A DNA stretch of 64,000 nt from Actinomycetota bacterium (GCA_018268415.1 JAFDWO010000043.1:1-64000), one strand, 5' to 3'; shown: positions 34,405 through 43,714, counted from the stretch's first letter. Notes: generated from the letters alone by a model not told the origin. Program-made: numbers and translations.

Positions 34405-34860
34405 ATGATCTCCGTCGGCGACGCGGCTCCTGACTTCACCGTCAAAGACCAGGACGGGGAAGAGGTCTCCCTCGCCGACTTCAAGGGCCGCAAGGTCCTG
34501 ATCGCCTTCTACCCGCTCGACTTCAGCCCGGTCTGCTCCGACCAGCTCTCCATTTACCAGGAGGGCATCAAGGGCGAGCTCGCCGACGCCGGCATCACCC
34601 TCGTCGGGCTCAGCGTCGACAGCCCCTACGCCCACAAGGCGTTCCAGGAGAAGCTCGGCATCGACACCGTCCTCCTCTCCGACTTCGAGCCCAAGGGCGC
34701 GACCGCCAAGGCCTTCGACTCCTACATCGACGCCGCCGGCATCGCCAACCGCACCCTGGTCCTCCTCGACGAGGACGGGGTGGTCGCCTGGACCTACGAG
34801 TCCCCGAGCCCGGGTGAGTTCCCAGGCCCGGACATCGTCCGCCAGGCAATCAGCGCCTAG
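34405..34860 (+). CDS. Peroxiredoxin (AhpE/BCP-like, one visible Cys)
   Basis: 151 residues of thioredoxin fold: VGDAAPDFTVKDQDG then FYPLDFSPVCSDQL with the peroxidatic Cys in the PxxxT/S-C context, and RTLVLLDEDGVV. No second cysteine is present, so it is a one-Cys enzyme needing an outside thiol such as mycothiol or thioredoxin. It starts 2 nt after rpsO and is probably co-transcribed. Insertion between rpsO and pnp is unusual. Confidence 0.9.
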   Translation: MISVGDAAPDFTVKDQDGEEVSLADFKGRKVLIAFYPLDFSPVCSDQLSIYQEGIKGELADAGITLVGLSVDSPYAHKAFQEKLGIDTVLLSDFEPKGATAKAFDSYIDAAGIANRTLVLLDEDGVVAWTYESPSPGEFPGPDIVRQAISA

Positions 34861-34874
34861 GCATTCGTTCGACG

Positions 34875-35310
34875 GCCGCCGCCCGCGGCCCCTGCACCCG
34901 TCCGAGTCACCTCCCGGGCGCCTCATGGCGCTCCTGGCAGGCTGTGAACGCCATGAGGCGCCCGGGACGGTAGGAGGTGGGACTCCCGTCACGGTCCCGT
35001 GTGGAAGAGGGATCCAGAGGGTCCGATCCGTGACGAAGAAGCCAGGAACGTCACCCTCCCGGATCCTTTCGTCTCTTCTCGGGCCTGAGAGAAAGGCCCG
35101 GGGACGCCCTGCGTGTCTTTTCCACCGTATGGGGTGGAAAAGACACGCAGGGCGTCCGTGACGGTTGGTCAACACGGGAGGAAGTGAGGAGTTCCCACGG
35201 CACTCCGCGCATACCCGGCCGTCTCGGCTGCGGCCACAGCCGGCCAGGGCCGTGGACGAGACGGCCGCGTCCCTTTCCCCGGGCGACAGCTTCAAGAGTC
35301 CCATCCCTTC
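34875..35310 (-). repeat. Composite palindromic intergenic element, copy 4
   Basis: Read on the minus strand. Tag motif at 35282-35292. Hairpin 1 is 35216-35235/35248-35267 (20 bp, three mismatches, loop with the AGCCGGCC core). Hairpin 2 is 35102-35126/35133-35157, a perfect 25 bp with a stem unrelated to that of copies 2 and 5 except at its GGACGC/GCGTCC base. A CGGGCCT/AGGCCCG hairpin lies at about 35077-35099. Hairpin 3 is 34912-34932/34947-34967 (one mismatch, loop CCTGGCAGGCTGTG). A CCGTCCGAG tail unit lies at 34898. It lies between the peroxiredoxin 3' end and the pnp leader. The remaining 35311-35475 holds the pnp leader; I see no other gene. Confidence 0.87.
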
Positions 35311-35475
35311 CCGGGGCGCCAGCCTGGGCCCCGCCGTCCCGACCAAGACCCCGCCTCAAATCTGCCTGGATTTGCCCCATATGCGAGGGGTTGTACTCTT
35401 CCGTGGGAATAGGAACGAGAGTTCTGTAAGAAAAGCTATGGCCGTCATCCGGGCGGCCGGAGGTAAAAAATCTCA

Positions 35476-37731
35476 ATGAGCATGTTTGACGTGACCCGGG
35501 TCACGGCAGAGGTCGGCGACAGCACGATCTCCTTCGAGACCGGCAAACTCGCGAAGCAGGCGAGCGGCGCCGTCGTGGTGCGCAGTGGCGACACGATGGT
35601 CCTCAATACCGCGACGATCGGCGGGCTTCGCGACGTAGACTTCCTTCCCCTCACCGTGGACGTCGAGGAGCGGATGTACGCCGCGGGAAAGATCCCGGGC
35701 TCGTTCTTCCGTCGCGAGGGCAAATCGGGCGAGAAGGCGACGCTGACGGCGCGCATGATCGACCGGCCGATCCGCCCGCTGTTCCCCAAGGGCTGGCACT
35801 ACGAGACCCAGCTGATCGCGATGCCGATGTCGGTCGACGGCGTGCACCCCTACGACATCCTGGCGATGAACGGCGCCTCGGCCGCGCTGGCGATCTCTCC
35901 GGTTCCGGTCGCCGCCCACGTCGGCGCGGTCCGGATCGGCAAACTCGACGGTGACTTCGTCGTCAACCCGCCCGAGGAGACCCACGAGGAGCTGGAGCTC
36001 GACTTGATCGTCGCCGGCACCGACGAGGCGATCCTGATGGTCGAGGCAGGCGCCCAGGGCGTCACCGAGGCCGAGATCCTCGACGCCCTCGACATCGCCC
36101 ATGGCGAGATCAAGAAGCTGACCGCCGCGATGGAGGAGCTGCAGCAGAAGGCCGGCAAGGAGAAGCTCCAGGTCGACGCTCCGTCGCTCGACGAGGGCCT
36201 GCTCAGCAGTATCCGCGCGTCGCACGGCCAGGCGCTGGTCGACGCGATCGCGACCGAGGGCAAGCTCGAGCGCTACGAGGCGATCGACAGGGTCAAGGAC
36301 GAGGTCGTCGCCCATTACGCGCCCGAGACCGGCGACGAGGAGGCCGTGGCCGCCCGCAAGAACGAGGTCGGCGCCGCCTTCGACTCGATCGAGAAGGACA
36401 CGATCCGCAAGGCGATCGCGGTTGACAAGAAGCGCCCCGACGGGCGCGCTCAGGACGAGATCCGGCCGATCGAGACCGAGGTCGACATCGCCCCGCGCGT
36501 CCACGGTTCGGCGCTCTTCACCCGCGGCGAGACGCAGATCCTCTCCAACGTCGCCCTCGGGACGACGCGGATGGACATGCGGATCGACACGCTCGGGCTG
36601 CAGACCACGAAGCGCTTCTGGCACCACTACAACTTCCCGCCCTTCTCGGTCGGGGAGGCGGGCTTCATGCGCGGCCCGAAGCGGCGTGACATCGGCCACG
36701 GCGCGCTCGCCGAGCGGGCCCTGGCGGCGACGATCCCGAGCGAAGAGGACTTCCCGTACGTGATCCGGGTCGTCTCCGAGACGCTCGAGTCGAACGGCTC
36801 CTCGTCGATGGGCTCCGTCTGTGCCTCCTCGATGGCGCTGCAGGCCGCGGGCGTCCCGGTCTCCGCACCGGTCGCCGGCGTCGCCATGGGCCTGATCAAG
36901 GAGGGTGACGACTACATCGTCCTCACCGACATCGCCGGCGTCGAGGACCACCTCGGCGACATGGACTTCAAGGTCGCCGGCACCGCCCAGGGCATCACCG
37001 CCCTGCAGATGGACATCAAGATCACCGGCGTCACCTTCGACATCCTGCGCGATGCGCTGGACCAGGCCCACAAGGGCCGCCAGTTCATCCTCGGCAAGAT
37101 GGCCGAGGCGATCGACGGCCCGCGCGAGAAGCTCTCGCCGCACGCCCCGGCGATCGAGTCGATCAAGATCGACCCGGAGAAGATCGGCGCCGTGATCGGC
37201 AAAGGCGGCGAAACGATCCGCGGTCTGTGTGAGGAGTTCGAAGCCGAGATCGACGTCGAAGACGACGGCACGGTGCGGGTCTACGCGCCGACCGGCGAAC
37301 TGGTCGACGGTGTGGTCCAGCGGATCACCTCGATGACCAAGGAGGCCGAGATCGGTGATCGCTACGACCAGGCCAAAGTCGTCAAGACCACCACGTTCGG
37401 CGCCTTCGTCGAGCTGGTCAAGGGCACCGACGGCCTGCTCCACATCTCCAACGTGAAGCCGGGGGAGAGGGTGGACTCGGTCGACGACGTGCTGTCGAGC
37501 GGCGACCTGATCGACGTCACCGTGGTCGAGGTCGACAAGGAGCGCGGCCGGATCGGCCTGCGCCTCACCGCCGACCCCTCGGTCGCGGGCAAATCACCCG
37601 AGGAACTGGCGTCGGTCGGCTCCGGCGACGGCGGTCGGCGCGGCGGCGGCGACCGTGGCGGCGATCGCGGCGGCCGCGGTCGGGATCGTGACCGTGGCGG
37701 GCGCGGCCGCGAACGCGAGCGCCGTAATTGA
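35476..37731 (+). CDS. pnp: Polyribonucleotide nucleotidyltransferase (PNPase)
   Basis: 751 residues. Two RNase PH domains (MFDVTRVTAEVGDSTISFETG; FPPFSVGEAGFMRGPKRRDIGHGALAERAL) flank a helical region, followed by a KH domain (IGAVIGKGGETIRGLCEEF), an S1 domain (TTFGAFVELVKGTDGLLHIS) and an Arg/Gly-rich tail (GGRRGGGDRGGD repeats) suited to RNA binding. It degrades RNA 3' to 5' by phosphorolysis. GGAGG lies 12 nt before ATG 35476; ATG 35482 is an alternative. Its stop overlaps the TTG of the next gene. Confidence 0.96.
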   Translation: MSMFDVTRVTAEVGDSTISFETGKLAKQASGAVVVRSGDTMVLNTATIGGLRDVDFLPLTVDVEERMYAAGKIPGSFFRREGKSGEKATLTARMIDRPIRPLFPKGWHYETQLIAMPMSVDGVHPYDILAMNGASAALAISPVPVAAHVGAVRIGKLDGDFVVNPPEETHEELELDLIVAGTDEAILMVEAGAQGVTEAEILDALDIAHGEIKKLTAAMEELQQKAGKEKLQVDAPSLDEGLLSSIRASHGQALVDAIATEGKLERYEAIDRVKDEVVAHYAPETGDEEAVAARKNEVGAAFDSIEKDTIRKAIAVDKKRPDGRAQDEIRPIETEVDIAPRVHGSALFTRGETQILSNVALGTTRMDMRIDTLGLQTTKRFWHHYNFPPFSVGEAGFMRGPKRRDIGHGALAERALAATIPSEEDFPYVIRVVSETLESNGSSSMGSVCASSMALQAAGVPVSAPVAGVAMGLIKEGDDYIVLTDIAGVEDHLGDMDFKVAGTAQGITALQMDIKITGVTFDILRDALDQAHKGRQFILGKMAEAIDGPREKLSPHAPAIESIKIDPEKIGAVIGKGGETIRGLCEEFEAEIDVEDDGTVRVYAPTGELVDGVVQRITSMTKEAEIGDRYDQAKVVKTTTFGAFVELVKGTDGLLHISNVKPGERVDSVDDVLSSGDLIDVTVVEVDKERGRIGLRLTADPSVAGKSPEELASVGSGDGGRRGGGDRGGDRGGRGRDRDRGGRGRERERRN

Positions 37732-38999
37732 GCGCTCGCGTCACCACCCTGGACTCGGGCGTCCGGGTCGTCACCGAGGAGGTTCCCTCGGTGCGCTCGG
37801 TCGCGCTCGGGCTCTGGGTGCGCACGGGATCCCGTAACGAGACCCCGGCACAGGCCGGGGTCTCGCACTTCCTCGAGCACCTGCTGTTCAAGGGGACGAA
37901 GCGCTACTCGGCGATCGAGATCTCCGAGCTCTTCGACGGGCTCGGCGCCTCGGTCAATGCAGCGACGGGCAAGGAGACCACGCACCTCCACGCCCGCTTC
38001 CTCGACGAGCACACCGAGGAGGTCTTCGACCTCTTCTCGGAGATGCTGCTGGCGCCGACCTATCCGGAAGTGGACTCGGAGCGCCAGGTGGTGATCGAGG
38101 AGATCGCGATGTACGACGACGAGCCGCAGGACCGCGTCCACGACGTGCTCGCCGACGCCGTCTTCGGCTCGCACCCGCTCGGCCGCCGCGTGCTCGGCGA
38201 GGCGGACGTGATCGCCAACATCCCGATCCCCGACATCGAGGCCTACCGCGGCAATCGTTACGCCGCCTCGGAGATCGTGGTCGGCGCCGCCGGGCACCTC
38301 GACCACGACTCAATTGTCGCCCTGGCGGAAAAGTTCGTGAACCCGCCGACCGAGGGTGGCGGCGTCGCCGCGCCGGTCGAGCTGACCGAGGCGCCGCGCC
38401 TCTGCTTCCTCAGCAAGGAGACCGAGCAGTACCACATCTGCTTCGGGGCACCCGGCATCGACCGGCACGACGAGCGGCGCTTTCAGCTCGCCGTCCTCGA
38501 CGCGATCTTCGGCGGCTCGACCTCCTCGCGGCTCTTCCGCGAGGTGCGCGAGAAGCGTGGCCTCGCCTACTCCGTCGGCTCCTACAACGAGCAGTTCACC
38601 GACCAGGGCCTGGTCGCCACCTACGTCGGCACCCGGGAGGACAACGTCGAGGAGGCCTGCGCGATCATCGGTGCCGAGCTGGCGCGCCTGCGCTCCGAGC
38701 CGGTCTCGGCGGAGGAGCTCCACCGGGCCAAGGAGAGCGTCAAGGGGAGGCTCGTCCTCTCCTCCGAGTCGACCGCGGCGCGGATGACGAGGATCTCCCG
38801 CTCGGTCCTGTTCGGCCAGCCGATCGAAGAGCTCGACGAGATGCTGGCGAAGATCGACGCGGTCGACGTCGACCAGCTGACCGAGCTGGCGGTCGAGCTC
38901 TACGCCGCCGAGCGCCTCTCGGCCGCCTGCGTCGGCGCCGACGAAGACCGCTTCCGGGCCGCCCTGGCGCCGGTCTCGGAGGCATTGGTCGCGGCATGA
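37728..38999 (+). CDS. M16-family zinc peptidase (mitochondrial processing peptidase-like)
   Basis: 423 residues. The inverted zinc motif HFLEHLLFKGT is at about residue 47 with the distal Glu in EEIAMYDDEPQD, and the C-terminal half has GGSTSSRLFREVREKRGLAYSVGSY, the usual substrate-grip motif. It is the actinobacterial pnp-linked M16 protease. The start is TTG 37728, overlapping the pnp TGA (TTGA), which strongly suggests translational coupling. It overlaps dapB by 4 nt. Confidence 0.92.
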   Translation: MSARVTTLDSGVRVVTEEVPSVRSVALGLWVRTGSRNETPAQAGVSHFLEHLLFKGTKRYSAIEISELFDGLGASVNAATGKETTHLHARFLDEHTEEVFDLFSEMLLAPTYPEVDSERQVVIEEIAMYDDEPQDRVHDVLADAVFGSHPLGRRVLGEADVIANIPIPDIEAYRGNRYAASEIVVGAAGHLDHDSIVALAEKFVNPPTEGGGVAAPVELTEAPRLCFLSKETEQYHICFGAPGIDRHDERRFQLAVLDAIFGGSTSSRLFREVREKRGLAYSVGSYNEQFTDQGLVATYVGTREDNVEEACAIIGAELARLRSEPVSAEELHRAKESVKGRLVLSSESTAARMTRISRSVLFGQPIEELDEMLAKIDAVDVDQLTELAVELYAAERLSAACVGADEDRFRAALAPVSEALVAA

Positions 39000-39661
39000 T
39001 CCAGGTCGCCGTCTCCGGCGCCGCCGGGCGGATGGGCGCCACGGTCGTCAACGCGGTCGAATCCGCCGACGACCTGAAGCTCAGCGGCAAGGCCGACCCG
39101 GCGCTCAAGGTGCCGCTCGCCGAGGTGCTGGAGGAGGCCGACGTGGTCGTCGACTTCAGCGTCCCGGCGACGGCGCTCGACAACGTCAAGGAGTGCCTGG
39201 CGGCGGGCGTCCACGTCGTCGTCGGCACCACCGGCTTCGACCTCGACGCGGCCAAGGCGGCCGCCGAGGCCTCCGCGGCCAACTGCTTCGTCGCGCCCAA
39301 CTTCGCGATCGGCGCGGTACTGATGATGGTCGTCTCGCAGACGATCGCAAAGCACATGCCCGACGCGGAGATCATCGAGCTCCACCACGACAAGAAGCTC
39401 GACGCCCCGTCGGGGACCGCGGCGCGCACCGCCGAGCTGATCAACGCGGCGGGAGGGAAGGTGCGCGAGCCGATCCACTCGGTGCGCCTCCCCGGCCTGG
39501 TAGCCCACCAGGAAGTGATCTTCGGCGGCCTCGGCCAGACGCTCTCGATCCGCCACGACTCGATCGACCGCTGGTCCTTCATGCCCGGCGTCCTGCTGGC
39601 CGTGCGCAAGGTGCCGACGCTGCCCGATCACTTCACGGTCGGGCTGGAGAAGCTCCTCTAG
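38996..39661 (+). CDS. dapB: 4-hydroxy-tetrahydrodipicolinate reductase
   Basis: 221 residues. The NAD(P) motif is VAVSGAAGRMGATVV, followed by VVVDFSVP, GTTGFD, PNFAIGAVLMM and the substrate motif ELHHDKKLDAPSGTA. It reduces the dapA product on the lysine/diaminopimelate pathway. Residues between the dinucleotide motif and DFSVP are fewer than normal, hence 221 rather than about 245-270. dapA follows after 38 nt. Confidence 0.94.
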   Translation: MIQVAVSGAAGRMGATVVNAVESADDLKLSGKADPALKVPLAEVLEEADVVVDFSVPATALDNVKECLAAGVHVVVGTTGFDLDAAKAAAEASAANCFVAPNFAIGAVLMMVVSQTIAKHMPDAEIIELHHDKKLDAPSGTAARTAELINAAGGKVREPIHSVRLPGLVAHQEVIFGGLGQTLSIRHDSIDRWSFMPGVLLAVRKVPTLPDHFTVGLEKLL

Positions 39662-39699
39662 ATGTCCGCCGTCCGCGCCGGCGAGGTACCCTGGTGGCG

Positions 39700-40575
39700 A
39701 TGAAGGAGCTGCGAGGAGTCCTCACCGCGATGGCGACCCCGTTCGACGAGTCCGGAGCGGTCGACAACGACGGCGCGCGCCGCCTGGCGGCGCACCTGCT
39801 CGAGCACGGCTCGCACGGGCTGGTGGTCGGGGGCACGACGGGCGAGTGCCCGACGCTGACCGACGGTGAGACGGTCGAGATGCTCCGCGCGGTGCGCAAG
39901 GAGGTCGGTGACGAGACGCTGCTCGTCTGCGGCACCGGCACCAACGACACGCGCCACTCCTGCGAACTGACCAAGATGGCGGCCGACGCGAGCGCCGACG
40001 CCTCACTGGTCGTGGTGCCTTACTACAACAAGCCCAACCCGGCCGGAATCCGCGCCCACTTCGAAACCGTGGCCGCAGCGGTCCCGGACCTGCCGATGAT
40101 CATGTACAACATCCCCTCGCGGGTGATCGTCAACGCCGACACCGCGCTCCTCGGTGACCTCGCCGCGGTCGACAACATCGTCGCCGTGAAGCAGGCCAAC
40201 GACGACGAACTCGGACCGATCGAGGGCCTCGCGATCCTCGCCGGCAACGACAACACGTACCTGCGGGTACTCGAGTTCGGCGGCGCGGGCGTGATCTCGG
40301 TCGCCTCGCACGTCGTCGGCGACCGGATGCGGGCGATGTGGGACGCGGCGCAGGACAACGACTTGAACCGGGCGCGGGAGATCGACGCCGAAGTGACCCC
40401 GATCTACCAGGGGCTCTCGGTCACGACCAACCCGATCCCGCTGAAGGCCGCGCTGGAGATGCTCGGCCTCGCCCCCGACCGGCTGCGCCTGCCGCTGGTC
40501 TCCGCCGACCCCGAGCAGCGGGCGGCGGTACGGACGGCGCTGGAGGGCATCGGGCTCTCCCTCGTCGCCGGCTGA
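39700..40575 (+). CDS. dapA: 4-hydroxy-tetrahydrodipicolinate synthase
   Basis: A 291-residue TIM barrel: GVLTAMATPFDESGAVD, GTTGECPTLT, the catalytic Tyr in VVPYYNKPNPAGI and Tyr-Asn in MYNIPSR, and the Schiff-base Lys in VAVKQAN. It condenses pyruvate with aspartate semialdehyde. ATG 39700 is 7 nt after TACCCT (39687-39692), which may be an internal leaderless promoter. Confidence 0.95.
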   Translation: MKELRGVLTAMATPFDESGAVDNDGARRLAAHLLEHGSHGLVVGGTTGECPTLTDGETVEMLRAVRKEVGDETLLVCGTGTNDTRHSCELTKMAADASADASLVVVPYYNKPNPAGIRAHFETVAAAVPDLPMIMYNIPSRVIVNADTALLGDLAAVDNIVAVKQANDDELGPIEGLAILAGNDNTYLRVLEFGGAGVISVASHVVGDRMRAMWDAAQDNDLNRAREIDAEVTPIYQGLSVTTNPIPLKAALEMLGLAPDRLRLPLVSADPEQRAAVRTALEGIGLSLVAG

Positions 40576-40602
40576 AGAACTTCAACAGAAAGAGATTGAT
40601 CA

Positions 40603-42270
40603 GTGCCCAGTAAGAAGCTCCGAGTGCTGCCGCTTGGCGGCCTCGGTGAGATCGGCAAGAACATGACGGTCGTCGAATACGACGGCCGCATCGTGATCGT
40701 CGATACCGGACTGATGTTCCCGACGGCGGAGATGCACGGCATCGACCTCGTCCTCCCTGACTTTTCCTACCTGCGCGGGCGGATCGACGACATCGAGGCG
40801 ATCGTGCTGACGCACGGCCACGAGGACCACGTCGGAGCGCTGCCCTACGTGCTGCGCGAGATCGGCATGCCCCCGGTCATCTACGGCGGCATGCTGACGA
40901 TCGGCATGGTTCGCTCCAAGCTGGACGAGCATAAGCTCGGCGACAAGGCGAACCTGGAGGAGCTGCCGGCGGGGGAGAAGGTGCGGCGCGGGCCGTTCGA
41001 GCTGGAGCTCGTCCACCTCGCCCACTCGATCCCCGACATGCGCGGCGTCCTGATCGGCACCGACCTCGGTCGGGTGCTGATGACCGGCGACTATAAGTTC
41101 GACCAGACCCCGGTCGACGGACGTCCGGCAGACATCTCGCGCCTGGCGCAGATCGGCAGCGAAGGGCTGACGTTGCTCTGCGGCGACTCGACCAACGCCG
41201 ACCGACTGGGGGTCGCCCCGTCGGAGTCGAGCGTCGGACCGGCGCTGCTGCAGCAGTTCTCGCTCTGCGAGGGCCGGATCATCGTCACCTCCTTCGCCTC
41301 CAACATCCACCGGGTGCAGCAGGTGATCGATGCCGCCGTCGCGCTCGACCGCAAGGTCGCCCTCGTCGGCCGCTCGATGCGAAAGAACTTCAACATCGCC
41401 TCCAACCTGGGGATGGCGCGGGCACCACAGGGCACCTTCATCCAGCCGCGCGAGATCGAGAACTTCCCCGACGAGAAGGTCGTCGTCGTCTCCACCGGGA
41501 GCCAGGGCGAGCCGCTCTCGGCCCTGCGGCGGATGGCCAACAACGACCACCGTGATGTACAGCTGCACGCCGGCGACACGGTGATCTTCTCGGCCACGCC
41601 GGTGCCCGGCAACGAGCGCGCCGTCAACGAGACGATCGACCGCATCTACGAGATCGGGGCGAAGGTGATCACGGCCAAAGACGCGCCGATCCACGCCTCC
41701 GGCCACGGCTCCCGCGAGGAGCTGAAGCTGATGCTGAACCTGACCAAACCGCGCTACGTGATGCCGGTCCACGGCGATTTCCAGCGGATCCGCCTGCACG
41801 CCGAGCTGGCCGAAATGGTCGGGATCGAGGCCGAGAACATCTTCAAGGGCCGCAACGGGCTGCCACTGGAGATCGACGAGTCCGGCGCCCGCTTCGGCGA
41901 CGATATGCACGTCGGCACGATGTACGTCGACGGCGTCAACATCGGCGACCCCGACGACGCCGCCCTGCGCGATCGCCGCGAGATCTCCGCCGACGGCATC
42001 TTCATCGTCGTCGTGACTGTCTCCGGCGACGATGGCTCGATCGTCGCCGACCCCGAGGTCATCCTCCGCGGCGTCGCCTTCCTCGACGGGGCCGAGAACA
42101 CCGTCGAAGACCTCAAGGACCTGGTCGAAGACGCCCTCGAGGACGCCGCCGACAACGGCACCCGCGAGCCCGACCTGATCCAAGAGGACCTCCACGACGC
42201 AATTGGCAAGTTCGTCTGGCAGCGCCTCCGTCGCCGCCCGATGATCCTCCCGGTCGTCATCCAGGTCTGA
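40603..42270 (+). CDS. rnj: Ribonuclease J
   Basis: A 555-residue MBL/beta-CASP RNase. The metal motif is VLTHGHEDHVGALPYV, then MTGDYKFD and CGDSTNADR; the beta-CASP part has SFASNIHRVQQ, STGSQGEP and HASGHGSREELKLML; the C-terminal domain ends MILPVVIQV. It acts as 5'-3' exonuclease and endonuclease in RNA maturation and decay. GTG 40603 is preceded by AGAAAGAG. It follows dapA by 27 nt, a standard actinobacterial dapA-rnj pair, and ends next to element copy 5. Confidence 0.95.
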   Translation: MPSKKLRVLPLGGLGEIGKNMTVVEYDGRIVIVDTGLMFPTAEMHGIDLVLPDFSYLRGRIDDIEAIVLTHGHEDHVGALPYVLREIGMPPVIYGGMLTIGMVRSKLDEHKLGDKANLEELPAGEKVRRGPFELELVHLAHSIPDMRGVLIGTDLGRVLMTGDYKFDQTPVDGRPADISRLAQIGSEGLTLLCGDSTNADRLGVAPSESSVGPALLQQFSLCEGRIIVTSFASNIHRVQQVIDAAVALDRKVALVGRSMRKNFNIASNLGMARAPQGTFIQPREIENFPDEKVVVVSTGSQGEPLSALRRMANNDHRDVQLHAGDTVIFSATPVPGNERAVNETIDRIYEIGAKVITAKDAPIHASGHGSREELKLMLNLTKPRYVMPVHGDFQRIRLHAELAEMVGIEAENIFKGRNGLPLEIDESGARFGDDMHVGTMYVDGVNIGDPDDAALRDRREISADGIFIVVVTVSGDDGSIVADPEVILRGVAFLDGAENTVEDLKDLVEDALEDAADNGTREPDLIQEDLHDAIGKFVWQRLRRRPMILPVVIQV

Positions 42271-42283
42271 GGGGCGCCGCGCC

Positions 42284-43562
42284 CGGGGAAGCTGTCGCCC
42301 GGGAAAGGCCGCTACCGCTTCAAGCTGCGCCCGGAGAGGGATGGAGCCTCGCCAGACTGGCGTTCGCACTTTGCCCTGACCGGTACGGCAGAGTGCGAAC
42401 GCCTCGGGACGGGGCCTCGGGAAGCCGCCGCCCGGGGGAGGGATGGAGCGCTTGAAGCTGTCGCCCGTGGGGGAAGGGATGCGACCAGAGGAGGCTGACG
42501 CCCCGCGGGGCGAGACCCCCCGGCCCCCTCGAGCTGTCGCCCCCAGGCGAAAGGGATGCGGCCCCCTCAAGCTGTCGCCTCCAGGCGAAAGGGATGCGGC
42601 CGTCTCGTCCACGGCCCGGGCAGGCTGTGGCCGTGGCCGAGACGGCCGGGGGTGCGGGGAGCGGGCGGGGGAGAGCACGGAAGGCCCCCGCGGGAGGGTG
42701 CGGGCGAGTGAGGCGGATCCCTCACGCGATGGACACGGCGCTCCCACGGATCCGTGACGGGCGTCCCAGGACCCCCCGATCCCGGCGTCCGGGGGCCGGA
42801 AGGTGCCACGGATCCCCCCCCCGATCCCGGCCCCGGGGGGCCGGACGGTGCGACCGTTCCGTCACGGGACCGTCACCGAAGAGGGACCTTGTCACGGAGA
42901 CGTAGGGAACTCCACGCCTCCTCCCGTGTTGTCCAACGCTCACGGACGCGTTCCGTACTTTGACCCTGCCATGGCAGGGTCAAAGTACGGAACGCGTCCT
43001 CGGGCCTTCTTTTCGGGCCCGGGAACGAACCGAAGGTTGCGGAAAGGGTGACGTTCCCGGCGTCTTCGTGACCGATCGGGGCGAAGTGCGGCCTCTCCCG
43101 CACGGACCCGTCACGGAAGTCCGACCTCCCCCCGTCCTGTCCCGCCTTTTTCACGACCCCCTCCCGTCCCTGTGTCGTCTTTTTCACGACCTCCTCACGT
43201 CCCTGTGCCCGCCTTCCCCACGACCCCCTCCCGTCCCCGTGCCCGCCTTCCCCCCGACCGCCCTCCCGTCCCGGGCGCCTCATGGCGCTCACAGCCTGCC
43301 AGGAGCGCCATGAGGCGCCCGGGACGCATCTCGGACGGGTGCGGGGGTCGGGGTCGCGGCGCGACACGGACGGGTGGGGCGGCCGGGGTCGCGGCGCGAC
43401 GCGCCGCCACGACGCAACTCGGACGGCCGCGCCGCCTGGGCCACGCCGCACCTCGGACGGGCGCACGGGCCGGTCGCGCGGCATCTCGGACGGCCGCCCC
43501 GGCCGCGGGCCGCGCGGCAACTCGGACGGCAGGAGGCCCGAGGTCGGGTGCGACTCGGACGG
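42284..43562 (+). repeat. Composite palindromic intergenic element, copy 5 (largest, expanded)
   Basis: Read on the plus strand. Tag motifs are at 42289, 42455, 42530 and 42569. An extra 12-bp hairpin lies at 42359-42370/42392-42403. Hairpin 1 is 42597-42616/42629-42648 (20 bp, one mismatch, loop CGGGCAGGCTGT). Next is a GC-rich spacer shared with copy 1. Hairpin 2 is a 56-bp perfect palindrome at 42944-42999, followed by a CGGGCC..GGCCCG hairpin (about 43000-43022). A four-unit tandem lies at 43133-43266. Hairpin 3 is 43268-43289/43304-43325 (22 bp perfect, loop CACAGCCTGCCAGG), then seven CTCGGACGG-type tail units to 43562. It separates convergent rnj and the histidine kinase. I see no credible gene in 42271-43714. 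Confidence 0.9.
43133..43266 (+). repeat. Imperfect tandem repeat, four units of 32-35 bp
   Basis: Units start at 43133, 43165, 43198 and 43232. Each begins CGTCCyTGT-like and contains GCCTTyyyCACGACC-like sequence. Copy 2 of the element has a single such unit (about 12009-12040), so the array is a local expansion within the element. No spacers, so not a CRISPR. Confidence 0.8.
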
Positions 43563-43621
43563 ACAGAAGAGCCGGGGTTGCACCCCCATCCGCCGCGCTT
43601 TCAAACGTCCGAAAAACGGCA

Positions 43622-43668
43622 GAAAAAAAGCCCGCCGGGACAGTGTCTGGGGAGAATCCCGGCGGGCT
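43622..43668 (-). terminator. Intrinsic terminator of the two-component operon
   Basis: On the minus strand AGCCCGCCGGGA (43657-43668) pairs perfectly with TCCCGGCGGGCT (43629-43640), 16-nt loop, followed by a run of seven T (43623-43629 on the plus strand as A). It lies 46 nt after the histidine kinase stop. Confidence 0.93.
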
Positions 43669-43714
43669 AGTGTCTCGTCCACCGGCAAATCTAGGGACGG
43701 GAGCTTAAGGCGTC

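Noticed and set aside
42944-42999. Palindrome read as terminal inverted repeats of an insertion sequence
   Set aside because: There is no transposase gene or target-site duplication nearby and the palindrome has no insert between its arms.
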